Shown in pieces: positions 1-6,670 of a DNA stretch of 8,907 bases (positions within the stretch are counted from its first letter, which is position 1; the number at the start of each line of letters is the position of its first letter). The notes below the pieces were generated by a model. The model made no database searches and had not been told where the DNA came from. It saw only the letters and a program-made list of their open reading frames with translations. The stretch comes from Verrucomicrobiota bacterium. Its GTDB lineage: Bacteria > Verrucomicrobiota > Verrucomicrobiia > Opitutales > Seribacteraceae. A program made the position numbers and the translations under genes. Location of the stretch: NCBI GenBank assembly GCA_030830145.1, contig JAURNO010000077.1, positions 1 through 8,907 of the forward strand, in the 5' to 3' direction.

Positions 1-570
1 CCTTAGGTGGAGGACTCGAGGTAGCCAAGGGACTCAGACCCCGCGTCCGCCTCCGGGGAGGGTTTAATTACTTCATCTACAAATACGCTGCAACCGAGGA
101 CGATGTCGCCTATGATCTCGAGCTTGAATTGAAAAGCTTTGGCATCTTTGCCGACTACCATCCGTTCAAAGGAAGTTTTCGGATCAGCGGAGGGCTGCTC
201 CTAAATGGAAACGGCTTATCGGGCAAAGCCAAGCCAAGTGGAAGTTTCGATATCGGAGACAAGACATACACCGCGGCTGAAATCAATTCAATCAACCTGG
301 ATGTTTCCTACAACACCCTTCCTCCCTATTTGGGAGTGGGTTGGGACACGACCTTCGGGGATCACGAGCATTGGGGGTTCACCTTCGACGTCGGCTTGAT
401 CTACTCAGGTGCGGCGGGAGTAAGCTTGGGCGTAAACCATAATTTAACCGGGGCAACAGCAAGCGACCTGGAAACACAGAGGCAAAAAGAACAAAACGAC
501 CTTCAGGACGAATTGAAACAACCTCGAGTGGTGGCCCGTCCTCAGCGCCGGGATCGTCTACCAGTTCTAG
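1..570 (+). CDS. Outer-membrane beta-barrel protein, C-terminal part, with a frameshift
   Basis: The gene enters from the left edge, so its start and signal peptide are not visible. Translation begins at base 3 and gives about 173 residues up to base 521. They form alternating amphipathic strands rich in aromatic residues and glycine: RLRGGFNYFIY, LKSFGIFADYHPF, FRISGGLLLN, PPYLGVGWDTTFG and WGFTFDVGLIYSG. A charged segment (ETQRQKEQNDLQDELKQ) follows. In this frame the protein then turns into low-quality sequence. Skipping one base near 522 gives LEWWPVLSAGIVYQF and a stop at 568-570. A terminal Phe in an aromatic last strand is the usual outer-membrane barrel insertion signal, so this is the natural end. 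The layout resembles small OmpA-like barrels of unknown function found in marine bacteria. The frameshift is either a sequencing error or a real mutation. The exact family is unproven. Confidence 0.72.
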
Positions 571-644
571 TCTTCGCAAAATCTTTTCGGATTGGGCAGG
601 TTTTTGATTGCCACGGAAGAATTTCCTTCTGCTACTGTGTTTCT

Positions 645-2060
645 ATGAATCAAAGTAGAAGATCTTTCATCCGTCAGTCCGCCTTGGCCTCTACCGCTTT
701 CGGGGCCTTCACCATTAGCGGTACCAAGTCATCTGGCAAGATAATCGGGGCAAACGACCGTATCAATGTCGCGGTGTGCGGAATCAAAAGTCGGGGAGCT
801 TCCCATATAGGAGGTCACGGGCGACAAAAGAACGTCGTAATCTCCCACTTGGTTGATCCTGATTCGGCACTCTACGAAGGTCGTAAGAAATTTGTCGCAA
901 GCAAGTTCAAAAATACACCCGATTGCGTCCAAGACGTCCGCAAGGTATTGGACAACAAGGACGTCGACGTGATTTCCATCGCCACCCCCAACCATTGGCA
1001 CAGCCTGATGTCGATTTGGGCCTGTCAGGCAGGCAAGGACGTATATGTCGAAAAACCTCTGAGCCACAATATTTTCGAGGGTAAAAAACTGGTTGAAGCA
1101 GCTAAGAAATACGGTCGGATCGTCCAACACGGCACTCAAAACCGCTCCATACAGAAATGGGCGGACCAAGCCCAAGAGATTGCTTCCGGAAAGCACGGAA
1201 AGCTCGAAGTTGCTCTCGGAACTTGCCACAAGCGGCGCGGGTCGATCGGTTTCAAGAATACGGAGAAGCCTCCGGCGTCTCTCGATTTCGACGTTTGGAC
1301 TGGACCGGCTCAAAAAGAAGATTTTCATAAAAATCTCGTCCACTATAATTGGCATTGGTTTTGGAAATACGGGAACGGGGATATCGGAAACCAAGGCGTT
1401 CATCAAATGGACATCGCCCGTTGGATGATTCCAGGTGCCCGTTGGCCGAAAAGCGTAGTAAGCGTTGGAGGTCGATTCGGATACGAAGACCAGGGCGAAA
1501 CAGCCAACACCCAACTTTCCATCTTTGATTACGGTGAATCTCTCTTGGTATTCGACGTTCGTGGTTTGTCCGGCAAATCGAACATGGGGGTATCCAACAA
1601 GACCTACTTCGATAGGAATGCCTCTCAGAAGACATCGAAAAGCTATGATATGAAGGGGATTAAAAACCCTTTGTCCGACCGCGGGAAAGGCGATATTTTC
1701 GAAAACTTCATCCAAGTAGTCCGGAGTAGAAAAACCGAGGATCTCGATGCCCATGTTTATGAAGGACACATTTCGAGCGGTTTGTGTCACTTGGCAAACG
1801 TCTCCTATCAATTGGGCGAGAAACAAGGCTTCGACAAGAAGACCAACGCGTTTGGAAACAACAAGAAGGCTTCGGAATATTTCGACAGAATGAAAGAACA
1901 TTTAAAGGAGAACGGGCTAAAGCTCGAAGAGACCGACTATGTCGTGGGACGAATCCTCGAGTTCGACTCAAAAACCGAATCGATCAAGGGAGACGAAGAA
2001 GCCAACAAGTTATTGACCCGGGACTATCGTGCTCCCTACGTCGTCCCCGAAAAAGTGTAG
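645..2060 (+). CDS. Tat-exported Gfo/Idh/MocA family oxidoreductase
   Basis: A predicted NAD(P)-dependent sugar-type oxidoreductase of 471 residues. The N-terminus has a twin-arginine leader (R5-R6 in SRRSFIRQ followed by an Ala-rich stretch), so the folded enzyme with bound cofactor is probably exported to the periplasm. The Rossmann domain follows (INVAVCGIKSRG, about 40-51), then TPNHWHS at 114-120 and the family EKP motif at 136-138, whose lysine is catalytic in relatives. GNGDIGNQGVHQMDIARW at 243-260 carries the His and Asp of the substrate pocket (H253, D256). The end, RAPYVVPEKV, is typical of the secreted subfamily in planctomycetes and verrucomicrobia. The nucleotide loop lacks one usual Gly (GIKSRG where relatives have GINGRG). 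The reading frame is open well upstream only because it runs into the barrel gene; ATG 645 is chosen because it directly precedes the Tat leader. No Shine-Dalgarno sequence is close. The substrate is unknown. Confidence 0.9.
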   Translation: MNQSRRSFIRQSALASTAFGAFTISGTKSSGKIIGANDRINVAVCGIKSRGASHIGGHGRQKNVVISHLVDPDSALYEGRKKFVASKFKNTPDCVQDVRKVLDNKDVDVISIATPNHWHSLMSIWACQAGKDVYVEKPLSHNIFEGKKLVEAAKKYGRIVQHGTQNRSIQKWADQAQEIASGKHGKLEVALGTCHKRRGSIGFKNTEKPPASLDFDVWTGPAQKEDFHKNLVHYNWHWFWKYGNGDIGNQGVHQMDIARWMIPGARWPKSVVSVGGRFGYEDQGETANTQLSIFDYGESLLVFDVRGLSGKSNMGVSNKTYFDRNASQKTSKSYDMKGIKNPLSDRGKGDIFENFIQVVRSRKTEDLDAHVYEGHISSGLCHLANVSYQLGEKQGFDKKTNAFGNNKKASEYFDRMKEHLKENGLKLEETDYVVGRILEFDSKTESIKGDEEANKLLTRDYRAPYVVPEKV

Positions 2061-2200
2061 AATTTCGGGAACACCCTCATCACGGCACTCTCCTTTGGAC
2101 GAGAGGAAAACAAAAGGTTGGGTGCGGGGCTGAAATCCATCGCTCACGCTTGCATTTTCTCGTGGAGTGGGACTATGTTATTACAAGCCCCTTCGTTTCC
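2061..2200. other. Intergenic spacer before the DUF1549 gene
   Basis: This 140-base gap holds no convincing gene. There is a weak stem (CTCTC at 2088-2092 with GAGAG at 2101-2105) without a following T run, so it is not a credible terminator. A possible promoter lies near its right end. The open frames that cross it are continuations from inside the neighbouring oxidoreductase gene and have no start of their own. Confidence 0.5.
2150..2179 (+). promoter_or_regulatory. Possible sigma70-like promoter for the DUF1549-DUF1501 pair
   Basis: TTGCAT (2150-2155) and TATGTT (2174-2179) are separated by 18 bases and would start transcription roughly 15 bases before ATG 2201. Both hexamers match the consensus only partly, and such matches are common by chance. 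It is recorded because it lies in the only sizeable gap of the plus-strand cluster. Confidence 0.2.
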
Positions 2201-4156
2201 ATGCTTCGTATTCTTTTGATTCTTCATCTGTTTTTCTGCGCGACTTCAGCTTGGGCTGCTCGCCCGGAACCTGCCCCCTTCAATCCATCCCAGGAAAAAG
2301 TCGGGATCATGCGAACCAGCGTGAAAATCATAAACGCAGTTATCGAGCGGAAATTGGCCGAGGAAAACCTTACTTACAACACTTCTTTGAACGATTTTTT
2401 GTTCGCCCGCCGCGTTTACGTAGACCTCACCGGAACCATTCCGACTTATGAGCAACTCGTTCACTTCGTCAATGACGAGCGGCCGAGCAAAAGAACCTAT
2501 CTCGTAAATAGACTTCTCGCTTCCGAAGGGTATGTCAGTCACACCTTCAACTACTTCGCCGATCTTCTCCGCATCCAAACTAAAATGAACGGAAGCAAAT
2601 TCACCTCGGAAATTTTCACCAGTTGGCTCAAAGATTCTATTCATCAAGACAAACCCTACAACCGCATGGTTTATGAAATGGTTTCTTCCTCCGGTTCGAT
2701 GCAGGAAAACCCAGCCACTGGTTATCACCTTCGTGACAAGGACATGAAGCTCGATCACGTCGCATTCATGACGAAGATCTTTCTCGCCAAAGACATAGCG
2801 TGCGCTCAATGCCACGATCATCCCTCAGACGATTGGACTCAAAAACAGTATTACGCTTTTGCCTCCTACCTTGGAGAACTTGAAATCGGACAGGGCGAAA
2901 ACCTGGGAAAGCAAAAAGACCGAAAGATGATGTTCGCCGAGAAAGAAAAAATTTTCCATCACCCCCGATTCAGCACGGCCGTCAAAGGCAAGTACGGTAA
3001 CAACGAAATCGCTCAAAAGAAAATCAAAGACTTTCGCCAAGAGTTCAAAAAACTGTCCGAAGGCAATACTTTGGCGGTTTTCGACGACAAGAATTCAGGC
3101 CTCCCTCTCCCTGAAGACTACCAATACGAAGACGGTAAAGCTGGAGACAAGGTCAAGCCTGCCTTCATCGTGGGCAAATCCTTGGGCGGACCAAAAAACG
3201 GACCCTTGAGGGAACAATTGGCTTATTGGTTGGCCCATCCGAAAAACGGTTGGTTCTCCCTGGCAATCGCGAACCGGACATGGGCCCGCTATCTGGGTAA
3301 AGGTGTAGCTGAACCCCTCCATAACGTGGAGATAAAAAAGGCAAGCAACCCTGTTCTTCTCAAGACCTTGTCCGAAGTCATGGTCGCCCTGGACTTCGAT
3401 CTGCGGGCTTTTTCATGGGTCATTGTGCATACCAAGGCTTACAATAGTCTTGCCTCCCGCATCCAAGTTGAGGAAGGAAAACCCTTTCATTTCCCCGGCC
3501 CGATGCTAAGAAGAATGTCCGCCGAACAAATTTGGGATTCCCTCGTTACCCTCATGGTAAAAGACCCCCTCCGGTACAGGCAACCGGGCCCGCCCAGCTT
3601 GCTCGACGTTTACGACGGACAATCCGCCTTGAACTTCATCGACAGAAAAGATGATGGGAAATACCGGTTAATTGATTCCGAAAATGGAAAGGAAGTCCTA
3701 ATAGACGGCTACGACCAGTCGGTATCCTTTTCGCAACAAAGAATCAGCGTATCCACCGGCAAGGGCAAGAAACAGACCAAACTCATCTTGGCCCGTGCCT
3801 CCGAATTGCCTCAACCCGCCCCCTCAGGGCATTTACTCAGAAAATTCGGACAATCGGAGAGACTCTTTGTCGTCGGATCTTCCAGTCGGGTGGGATCCGT
3901 ACCTCAATTAATGGAGTTGATGAACGGTTTCCCCACCGAAGTTCTCACGAGTCGGGATTCGCTCCTTTTTCGAAAAGTCCGATCCGCTCCAGATCCTCGC
4001 AAGCAAGCCGAGGTGGTTTTTCTAAGCATCCTCAATCGCCTGCCTACGGAATCGGAGAAGAAACTTTTACTCGATCAAACCGGTTCGTCGGAAGGCGATC
4101 TTTCGGATTTGATCTGGGCCTTGTTGAACACCCCCGAATTTTTCTTCATCAAATAA
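2201..4156 (+). CDS. DUF1549/DUF1553 protein (PSCyt2-PSD1 type) with a c-type haem motif
   Basis: A 651-residue exported protein of unknown biochemical role. ATG 2201 starts a clear Sec signal peptide (MLRILLILHLFFCATSAWA, probable cleavage after AWA at 19); in-frame upstream sequence overlaps the previous gene and gives no signal. The DUF1549 part begins near residue 45, with FARRVYVDLTGTIPT at about 68-82. CAQCHDHP at 201-208 is a single CxxCH haem c attachment site followed by the usual DDWTQKQYYAF. The DUF1553 part contains LREQLAYWLAHP (from 336) and ANRTWARYLGKG (NRTW at 358-361), later MSAEQIWDSL, and ends with LNRLPTESE and WALLNTPEFF, all family hallmarks. It is shorter than many relatives, which often carry extra N-terminal cytochrome or concanavalin-like domains. 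The DUF1501 gene follows after 19 bases, the usual pairing. Family identity is secure. Electron transfer or polysaccharide-related roles are inference. Confidence 0.92.
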   Translation: MLRILLILHLFFCATSAWAARPEPAPFNPSQEKVGIMRTSVKIINAVIERKLAEENLTYNTSLNDFLFARRVYVDLTGTIPTYEQLVHFVNDERPSKRTYLVNRLLASEGYVSHTFNYFADLLRIQTKMNGSKFTSEIFTSWLKDSIHQDKPYNRMVYEMVSSSGSMQENPATGYHLRDKDMKLDHVAFMTKIFLAKDIACAQCHDHPSDDWTQKQYYAFASYLGELEIGQGENLGKQKDRKMMFAEKEKIFHHPRFSTAVKGKYGNNEIAQKKIKDFRQEFKKLSEGNTLAVFDDKNSGLPLPEDYQYEDGKAGDKVKPAFIVGKSLGGPKNGPLREQLAYWLAHPKNGWFSLAIANRTWARYLGKGVAEPLHNVEIKKASNPVLLKTLSEVMVALDFDLRAFSWVIVHTKAYNSLASRIQVEEGKPFHFPGPMLRRMSAEQIWDSLVTLMVKDPLRYRQPGPPSLLDVYDGQSALNFIDRKDDGKYRLIDSENGKEVLIDGYDQSVSFSQQRISVSTGKGKKQTKLILARASELPQPAPSGHLLRKFGQSERLFVVGSSSRVGSVPQLMELMNGFPTEVLTSRDSLLFRKVRSAPDPRKQAEVVFLSILNRLPTESEKKLLLDQTGSSEGDLSDLIWALLNTPEFFFIK

Positions 4157-4175
4157 AACCCGGTGCCTTATTCTT

Positions 4176-5456
4176 ATGAATGATCTATTCCAGTCTCTTG
4201 ATGAACCGACCCGGCGGGCGTTTCTGCTTTATGCGGCAAAAACCACCTTGGGAGTTAGCTTGGCTCCCAGCTTTCTAACCGGAGCGGATGATCCTGCAGT
4301 ACCAGCTAAACCGGCAAAAAAAGCACCCTGCGAGCGGGTAATCTTTCTTTACATGAAAGGTGGCATGAGCCAAATCGACACCTTTGACCCCAAGGACTCA
4401 CGCGAAATCGGGGGACCCAGCAGACCCATTGCAACTCAGAGCGATGACCTGAAACTGTCCGATAAGTTGCCAAAGCTCGCCATGCAAGGCAAAGACCTGT
4501 CCGTAGTGAGGTCCATGACGACCAAGACTGGAGCGCATTCTCAGGCCCGCTACGTCATGCACACGGGATACCGTCAAAGAACAGGCATTACCCACCCGCA
4601 GCTCGGTTCATGGGCCCAAATGTTTCTTGGCAAATCAGACCCGATCCTTCCCTCGAGCGTGGTCATAGCCAGCGGGAACCCAGGTCCAGGATTCCTTGCC
4701 CCGGACTACAGCCCCTTGCCCATTGGGAACGCTTCCCGTGGAATCAAGGATTTGCTTCCGAAAATCGACAAAGCAAAATTGGAAAAGAGAGTTCGCCTGG
4801 CCCAAGGCTTCTCATCTTCCTTCTCTCATTATTTTCCGCACGAAGAAGTGACCGCCTATTCCGATTTTTACGCCCAAACGGTCAAGTTCATGTCCGGAGA
4901 CATGGCCGAACCTTTCGACATCATGCGCGAACCGGGAAACTTGCGCAACCGCTACGGAAACCATGCCTTCGGTCAAGGAGCTCTTCTTGCCCGCAGGTTG
5001 GTCGAGAGAGGCGTTCGCTACGTTGAAGTCACCTCCAACCGCAGTTGGGACTCGATGCACGGTGGAGCAGGAAATCTCGCCAACCTCTCAAACGAGTTGG
5101 ATGGTACCGTTTCCTCCTTGATGACCGACCTCCGGGATCGTGGGATGCTCGACTCGACCATGATTGTGGTGACCAGCGAATTCGGTCGAACCCCCAAGGT
5201 CAAGGGCAACGGCGGACGGGATCACCACCCCAACGGATTTTCCGCAATGCTCGCAGGAGGAGGAATCAAGGGTGGAATAGCGGTGGGGGAGACCGATGAG
5301 AACGGGCGGGACCCTTTTCCCGAATTTGAACCCAAACATTTGCATGCCACCATTGCAGAGGCTCTTGGCATGACGGGTACGAAAATCAGACGCCTTCCCG
5401 GACGCCCCTCTTTTCTTGGTGGCAAACCCAAGCCAATCAAGGAAATTCTCGCCTAG
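4176..5456 (+). CDS. DUF1501 family protein, alkaline-phosphatase/sulfatase-like fold, Tat leader
   Basis: A 426-residue protein. The leader TRRAFLLYAAKTTLGVSLA has a twin-arginine pair at R13-R14, so export by Tat is likely. Domain landmarks are VIFLYMKGGMSQIDTFDPK (about 55-73, D68 and D71), HSQARYVMHTGY, the WDSMHGG block (W291 to H295), VTSEFGRTPK (E335 to K341) and GRDHHPNGFSAMLAGGG with D349, H350 and H351. These Asp and His clusters lie where metal ligands occur in alkaline-phosphatase/sulfatase-like proteins, the clan that includes DUF1501, but no activity is established for this family here. It starts 19 bases after the DUF1549/DUF1553 stop without a Shine-Dalgarno sequence, consistent with one operon. 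Its stop codon shares CTAG with the stop of the convergent minus-strand gene, so any terminator must lie inside that gene. Confidence 0.92.
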   Translation: MNDLFQSLDEPTRRAFLLYAAKTTLGVSLAPSFLTGADDPAVPAKPAKKAPCERVIFLYMKGGMSQIDTFDPKDSREIGGPSRPIATQSDDLKLSDKLPKLAMQGKDLSVVRSMTTKTGAHSQARYVMHTGYRQRTGITHPQLGSWAQMFLGKSDPILPSSVVIASGNPGPGFLAPDYSPLPIGNASRGIKDLLPKIDKAKLEKRVRLAQGFSSSFSHYFPHEEVTAYSDFYAQTVKFMSGDMAEPFDIMREPGNLRNRYGNHAFGQGALLARRLVERGVRYVEVTSNRSWDSMHGGAGNLANLSNELDGTVSSLMTDLRDRGMLDSTMIVVTSEFGRTPKVKGNGGRDHHPNGFSAMLAGGGIKGGIAVGETDENGRDPFPEFEPKHLHATIAEALGMTGTKIRRLPGRPSFLGGKPKPIKEILA

Positions 5457-6106
5457 TCGTTCCTTACGACGGTCGGTTCCTGTTCCCAAAAAAGATAAAC
5501 TGGAAACTTGATTGTCTCCAGAACATAGCAAGAAATCCCCCAATCCGATTCCCACCAATCATCATCTGAAAAAACCTCGTTCGAAGCGCCTGCGGTCTCC
5601 ACCTCAATCCCGCTTCCGTCAAAGATTTTCTCAAATGCGTAACAGGCTCTCCGAGTATGAAACTCATCGGTCACGATAATGATGCGTTTCCATTCTTTCT
5701 GCTTTGCGTAGGCCAAAACATCCTCCGCCTCATCAAAAGTCGAGGTCGCTCCTCCCGTTAGGCTGGGAATCGTTTCCCATGTCGCATTCAGTTCCATCTG
5801 CTTGGTCACCGAACGGGCAAACCACATGTTGCTTTTTTCCAGATTTGAGAATTCCTTATTCGCCTTCTTTCCTTCGGTCAAGAAAACGACTGGTGCAAAC
5901 CCGTGGTTCCAGAGCCTGAGCGCTTCAGGCACGCGAGTGACTTTGCCACCCGAAAGACACACGATCGCATCCGCCCCCTTGTCAGCCGTTTGAAGGCAAA
6001 AGAAGCGGGCATACCCCGTCAGCAAGGGCTTACGAAAAATGAAGGCAAAAACGAGGACAAGAAACAGAAAAGAAATCACCCAGAGTATTTTTTTAGGTCG
6101 GCTCAT
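5453..6106 (-). CDS. DUF218 (YdcF/SanA-like) membrane-anchored protein
   Basis: A 217-residue protein starting with MSRPKKILWV. A single hydrophobic segment (about residues 7-24) follows basic residues, so it is probably anchored in the inner membrane with the domain outside. The DUF218 core is visible as DAIVCLSGG (46-54), a basic stretch VTRVPEALRLW, GGATSTFDEAEDVL (118-130) and IIIVTDEFHTRRA (142-154). These correspond to the conserved SGG, ST-D-A and VTxxxHxxRA blocks of YdcF and SanA. SanA-type proteins are linked to envelope barrier function; the enzymatic role is uncertain. The frame stays open upstream to 6232, but that extension is Arg/Gly-rich with no similarity and lies within ridA. 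ATG 6106 overlaps the ridA stop as ATGA, which supports this start and suggests translational coupling. Its stop overlaps that of the DUF1501 gene. Confidence 0.83.
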   Translation of the reverse strand: MSRPKKILWVISFLFLVLVFAFIFRKPLLTGYARFFCLQTADKGADAIVCLSGGKVTRVPEALRLWNHGFAPVVFLTEGKKANKEFSNLEKSNMWFARSVTKQMELNATWETIPSLTGGATSTFDEAEDVLAYAKQKEWKRIIIVTDEFHTRRACYAFEKIFDGSGIEVETAGASNEVFSDDDWWESDWGISCYVLETIKFPVYLFWEQEPTVVRND

Positions 6107-6567
6107 TCCCGTAAGGAGAAAACACCCTCGATTTCCACGGATGCTCCTCCGGGGAGTCCGGAAACCCCATAAGCACTGCGTGTACCCACCCCGCAGTCTT
6201 CTCCCCAAACGTCCCGGAACAACTCGCTGCATCCATTGATTACCTGTGGATGCTGGGTAAAGTCGGGCACTGCGTTGACCATTCCCAGAAGCTTGATTAC
6301 CCGCCCTACCTGATCCAATGAGCCCAAGGTTTCGCGTACCGTAGCTAAAATGTTCAAGCCAACCTGACGAGCCGCCAAAAAAGCCTCCTCAACAGCGAGG
6401 TCAACCCCCACCTTGCCGGTAATCATCCCGCCACTGGAGAGAAGCGGAAGATGCCCCGAGAAGTAAGCCAACCCATCTTGAATGAGCAAGGGCTTGTACA
6501 ACCCGGCAGCCTGGGGGGGGGGAGGAAGTTCGATGGCCATCTTCAGGAGCGATTCGTCTGCAGTCAT
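6103..6567 (-). CDS. RidA family protein (YjgF/YER057c/UK114)
   Basis: A 154-residue member of the Rid superfamily. RidA proteins hydrolyse reactive enamine and imine intermediates made by PLP enzymes; some relatives have other roles. The sequence follows the subgroup that has a longer N-terminus: IELPPPPQAAGLY, YFSGHLPL (35-42), GKVGVDLAVEEAFLAAR (51-67), LGSLDQVGRVIKLLGMVN (81-98), PQVINGCSELF, and TRSAYGVSGLPGGASVEIE (129-147). R130 sits where the carboxylate-binding Arg of RidA lies (R105 in E. coli RidA), and the VEIE block is present. ATG 6567 is used. ATG at codon 10 is an alternative, and neither has a well-placed Shine-Dalgarno sequence (AGGAGAGAGGA lies about 16-26 bases before 6567). 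Codons 16-19 contain ten consecutive C. It is first in a two-gene unit with the DUF218 gene. Confidence 0.92.
   Translation of the reverse strand: MTADESLLKMAIELPPPPQAAGLYKPLLIQDGLAYFSGHLPLLSSGGMITGKVGVDLAVEEAFLAARQVGLNILATVRETLGSLDQVGRVIKLLGMVNAVPDFTQHPQVINGCSELFRDVWGEDCGVGTRSAYGVSGLPGGASVEIEGVFSLRE
6513..6522 (-). repeat. Ten-base homopolymer (C on the coding strand) inside ridA
   Basis: Ten consecutive G on the plus strand, read as C in the gene, encode the last three of four prolines and the first base of the Gln codon in ELPPPPQ. At this length the frame is correct and the protein continues normally. Gain or loss of one base would truncate RidA near its start. Confidence 0.95.
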
Positions 6568-6670
6568 TCCACGAAACTAAAATCCTCTCTCCTTTGATCA
6601 AGCGTCAAAAGTTCGATCAGTCGATGATTTCATGGTTGATTCGTCGAATTATACGTCTAGCAAGTTTGCT
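6568..6670. promoter_or_regulatory. Divergent intergenic region between ridA and the SGNH hydrolase gene
   Basis: The only divergent gap in the window, about 103 bases, so promoters for both directions must lie here or overlap the coding ends. On the minus strand there is a perfect TATAAT (6653 down to 6648) without a good -35, and TTGACG (6608 down to 6603) followed 18 bases later by a poor GATTTT. On the plus strand TTATAC at 6649-6654, sharing bases with that TATAAT, could be a -10 with a very short leader to ATG 6671. TGATC (6595-6599) and GATCA (6615-6619) form an inverted repeat with centres 20 bases apart, a possible operator flanking the TTGACG. All of these are pattern matches only. 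Confidence 0.35.

Noticed and set aside
729..1901. Long minus-strand open frame of 390 codons
   Set aside because: It lies wholly antisense to the oxidoreductase gene, shows no recognisable domain, and reflects codon bias of the real gene.
129..2060. One 643-residue fusion of barrel and oxidoreductase
   Set aside because: The frame is open only because of the frameshift near 522. An internal ATG at 645 begins a complete Tat leader, and the barrel has its own natural end at 570.
2088..2105. Stem-loop CTCTC/GAGAG as terminator
   Set aside because: Only five pairs and followed by an A-rich rather than T-rich stretch.
1784..2200. N-terminal extension of the DUF1549/DUF1553 protein
   Set aside because: It overlaps the oxidoreductase gene, is Arg-rich low-quality sequence, and would bury the signal peptide that starts at 2201.
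6107..6232. 42-residue extension of the DUF218 protein
   Set aside because: It lies inside ridA, has Arg/Gly-rich composition, and would precede rather than start the membrane segment; the ATGA overlap start is better.
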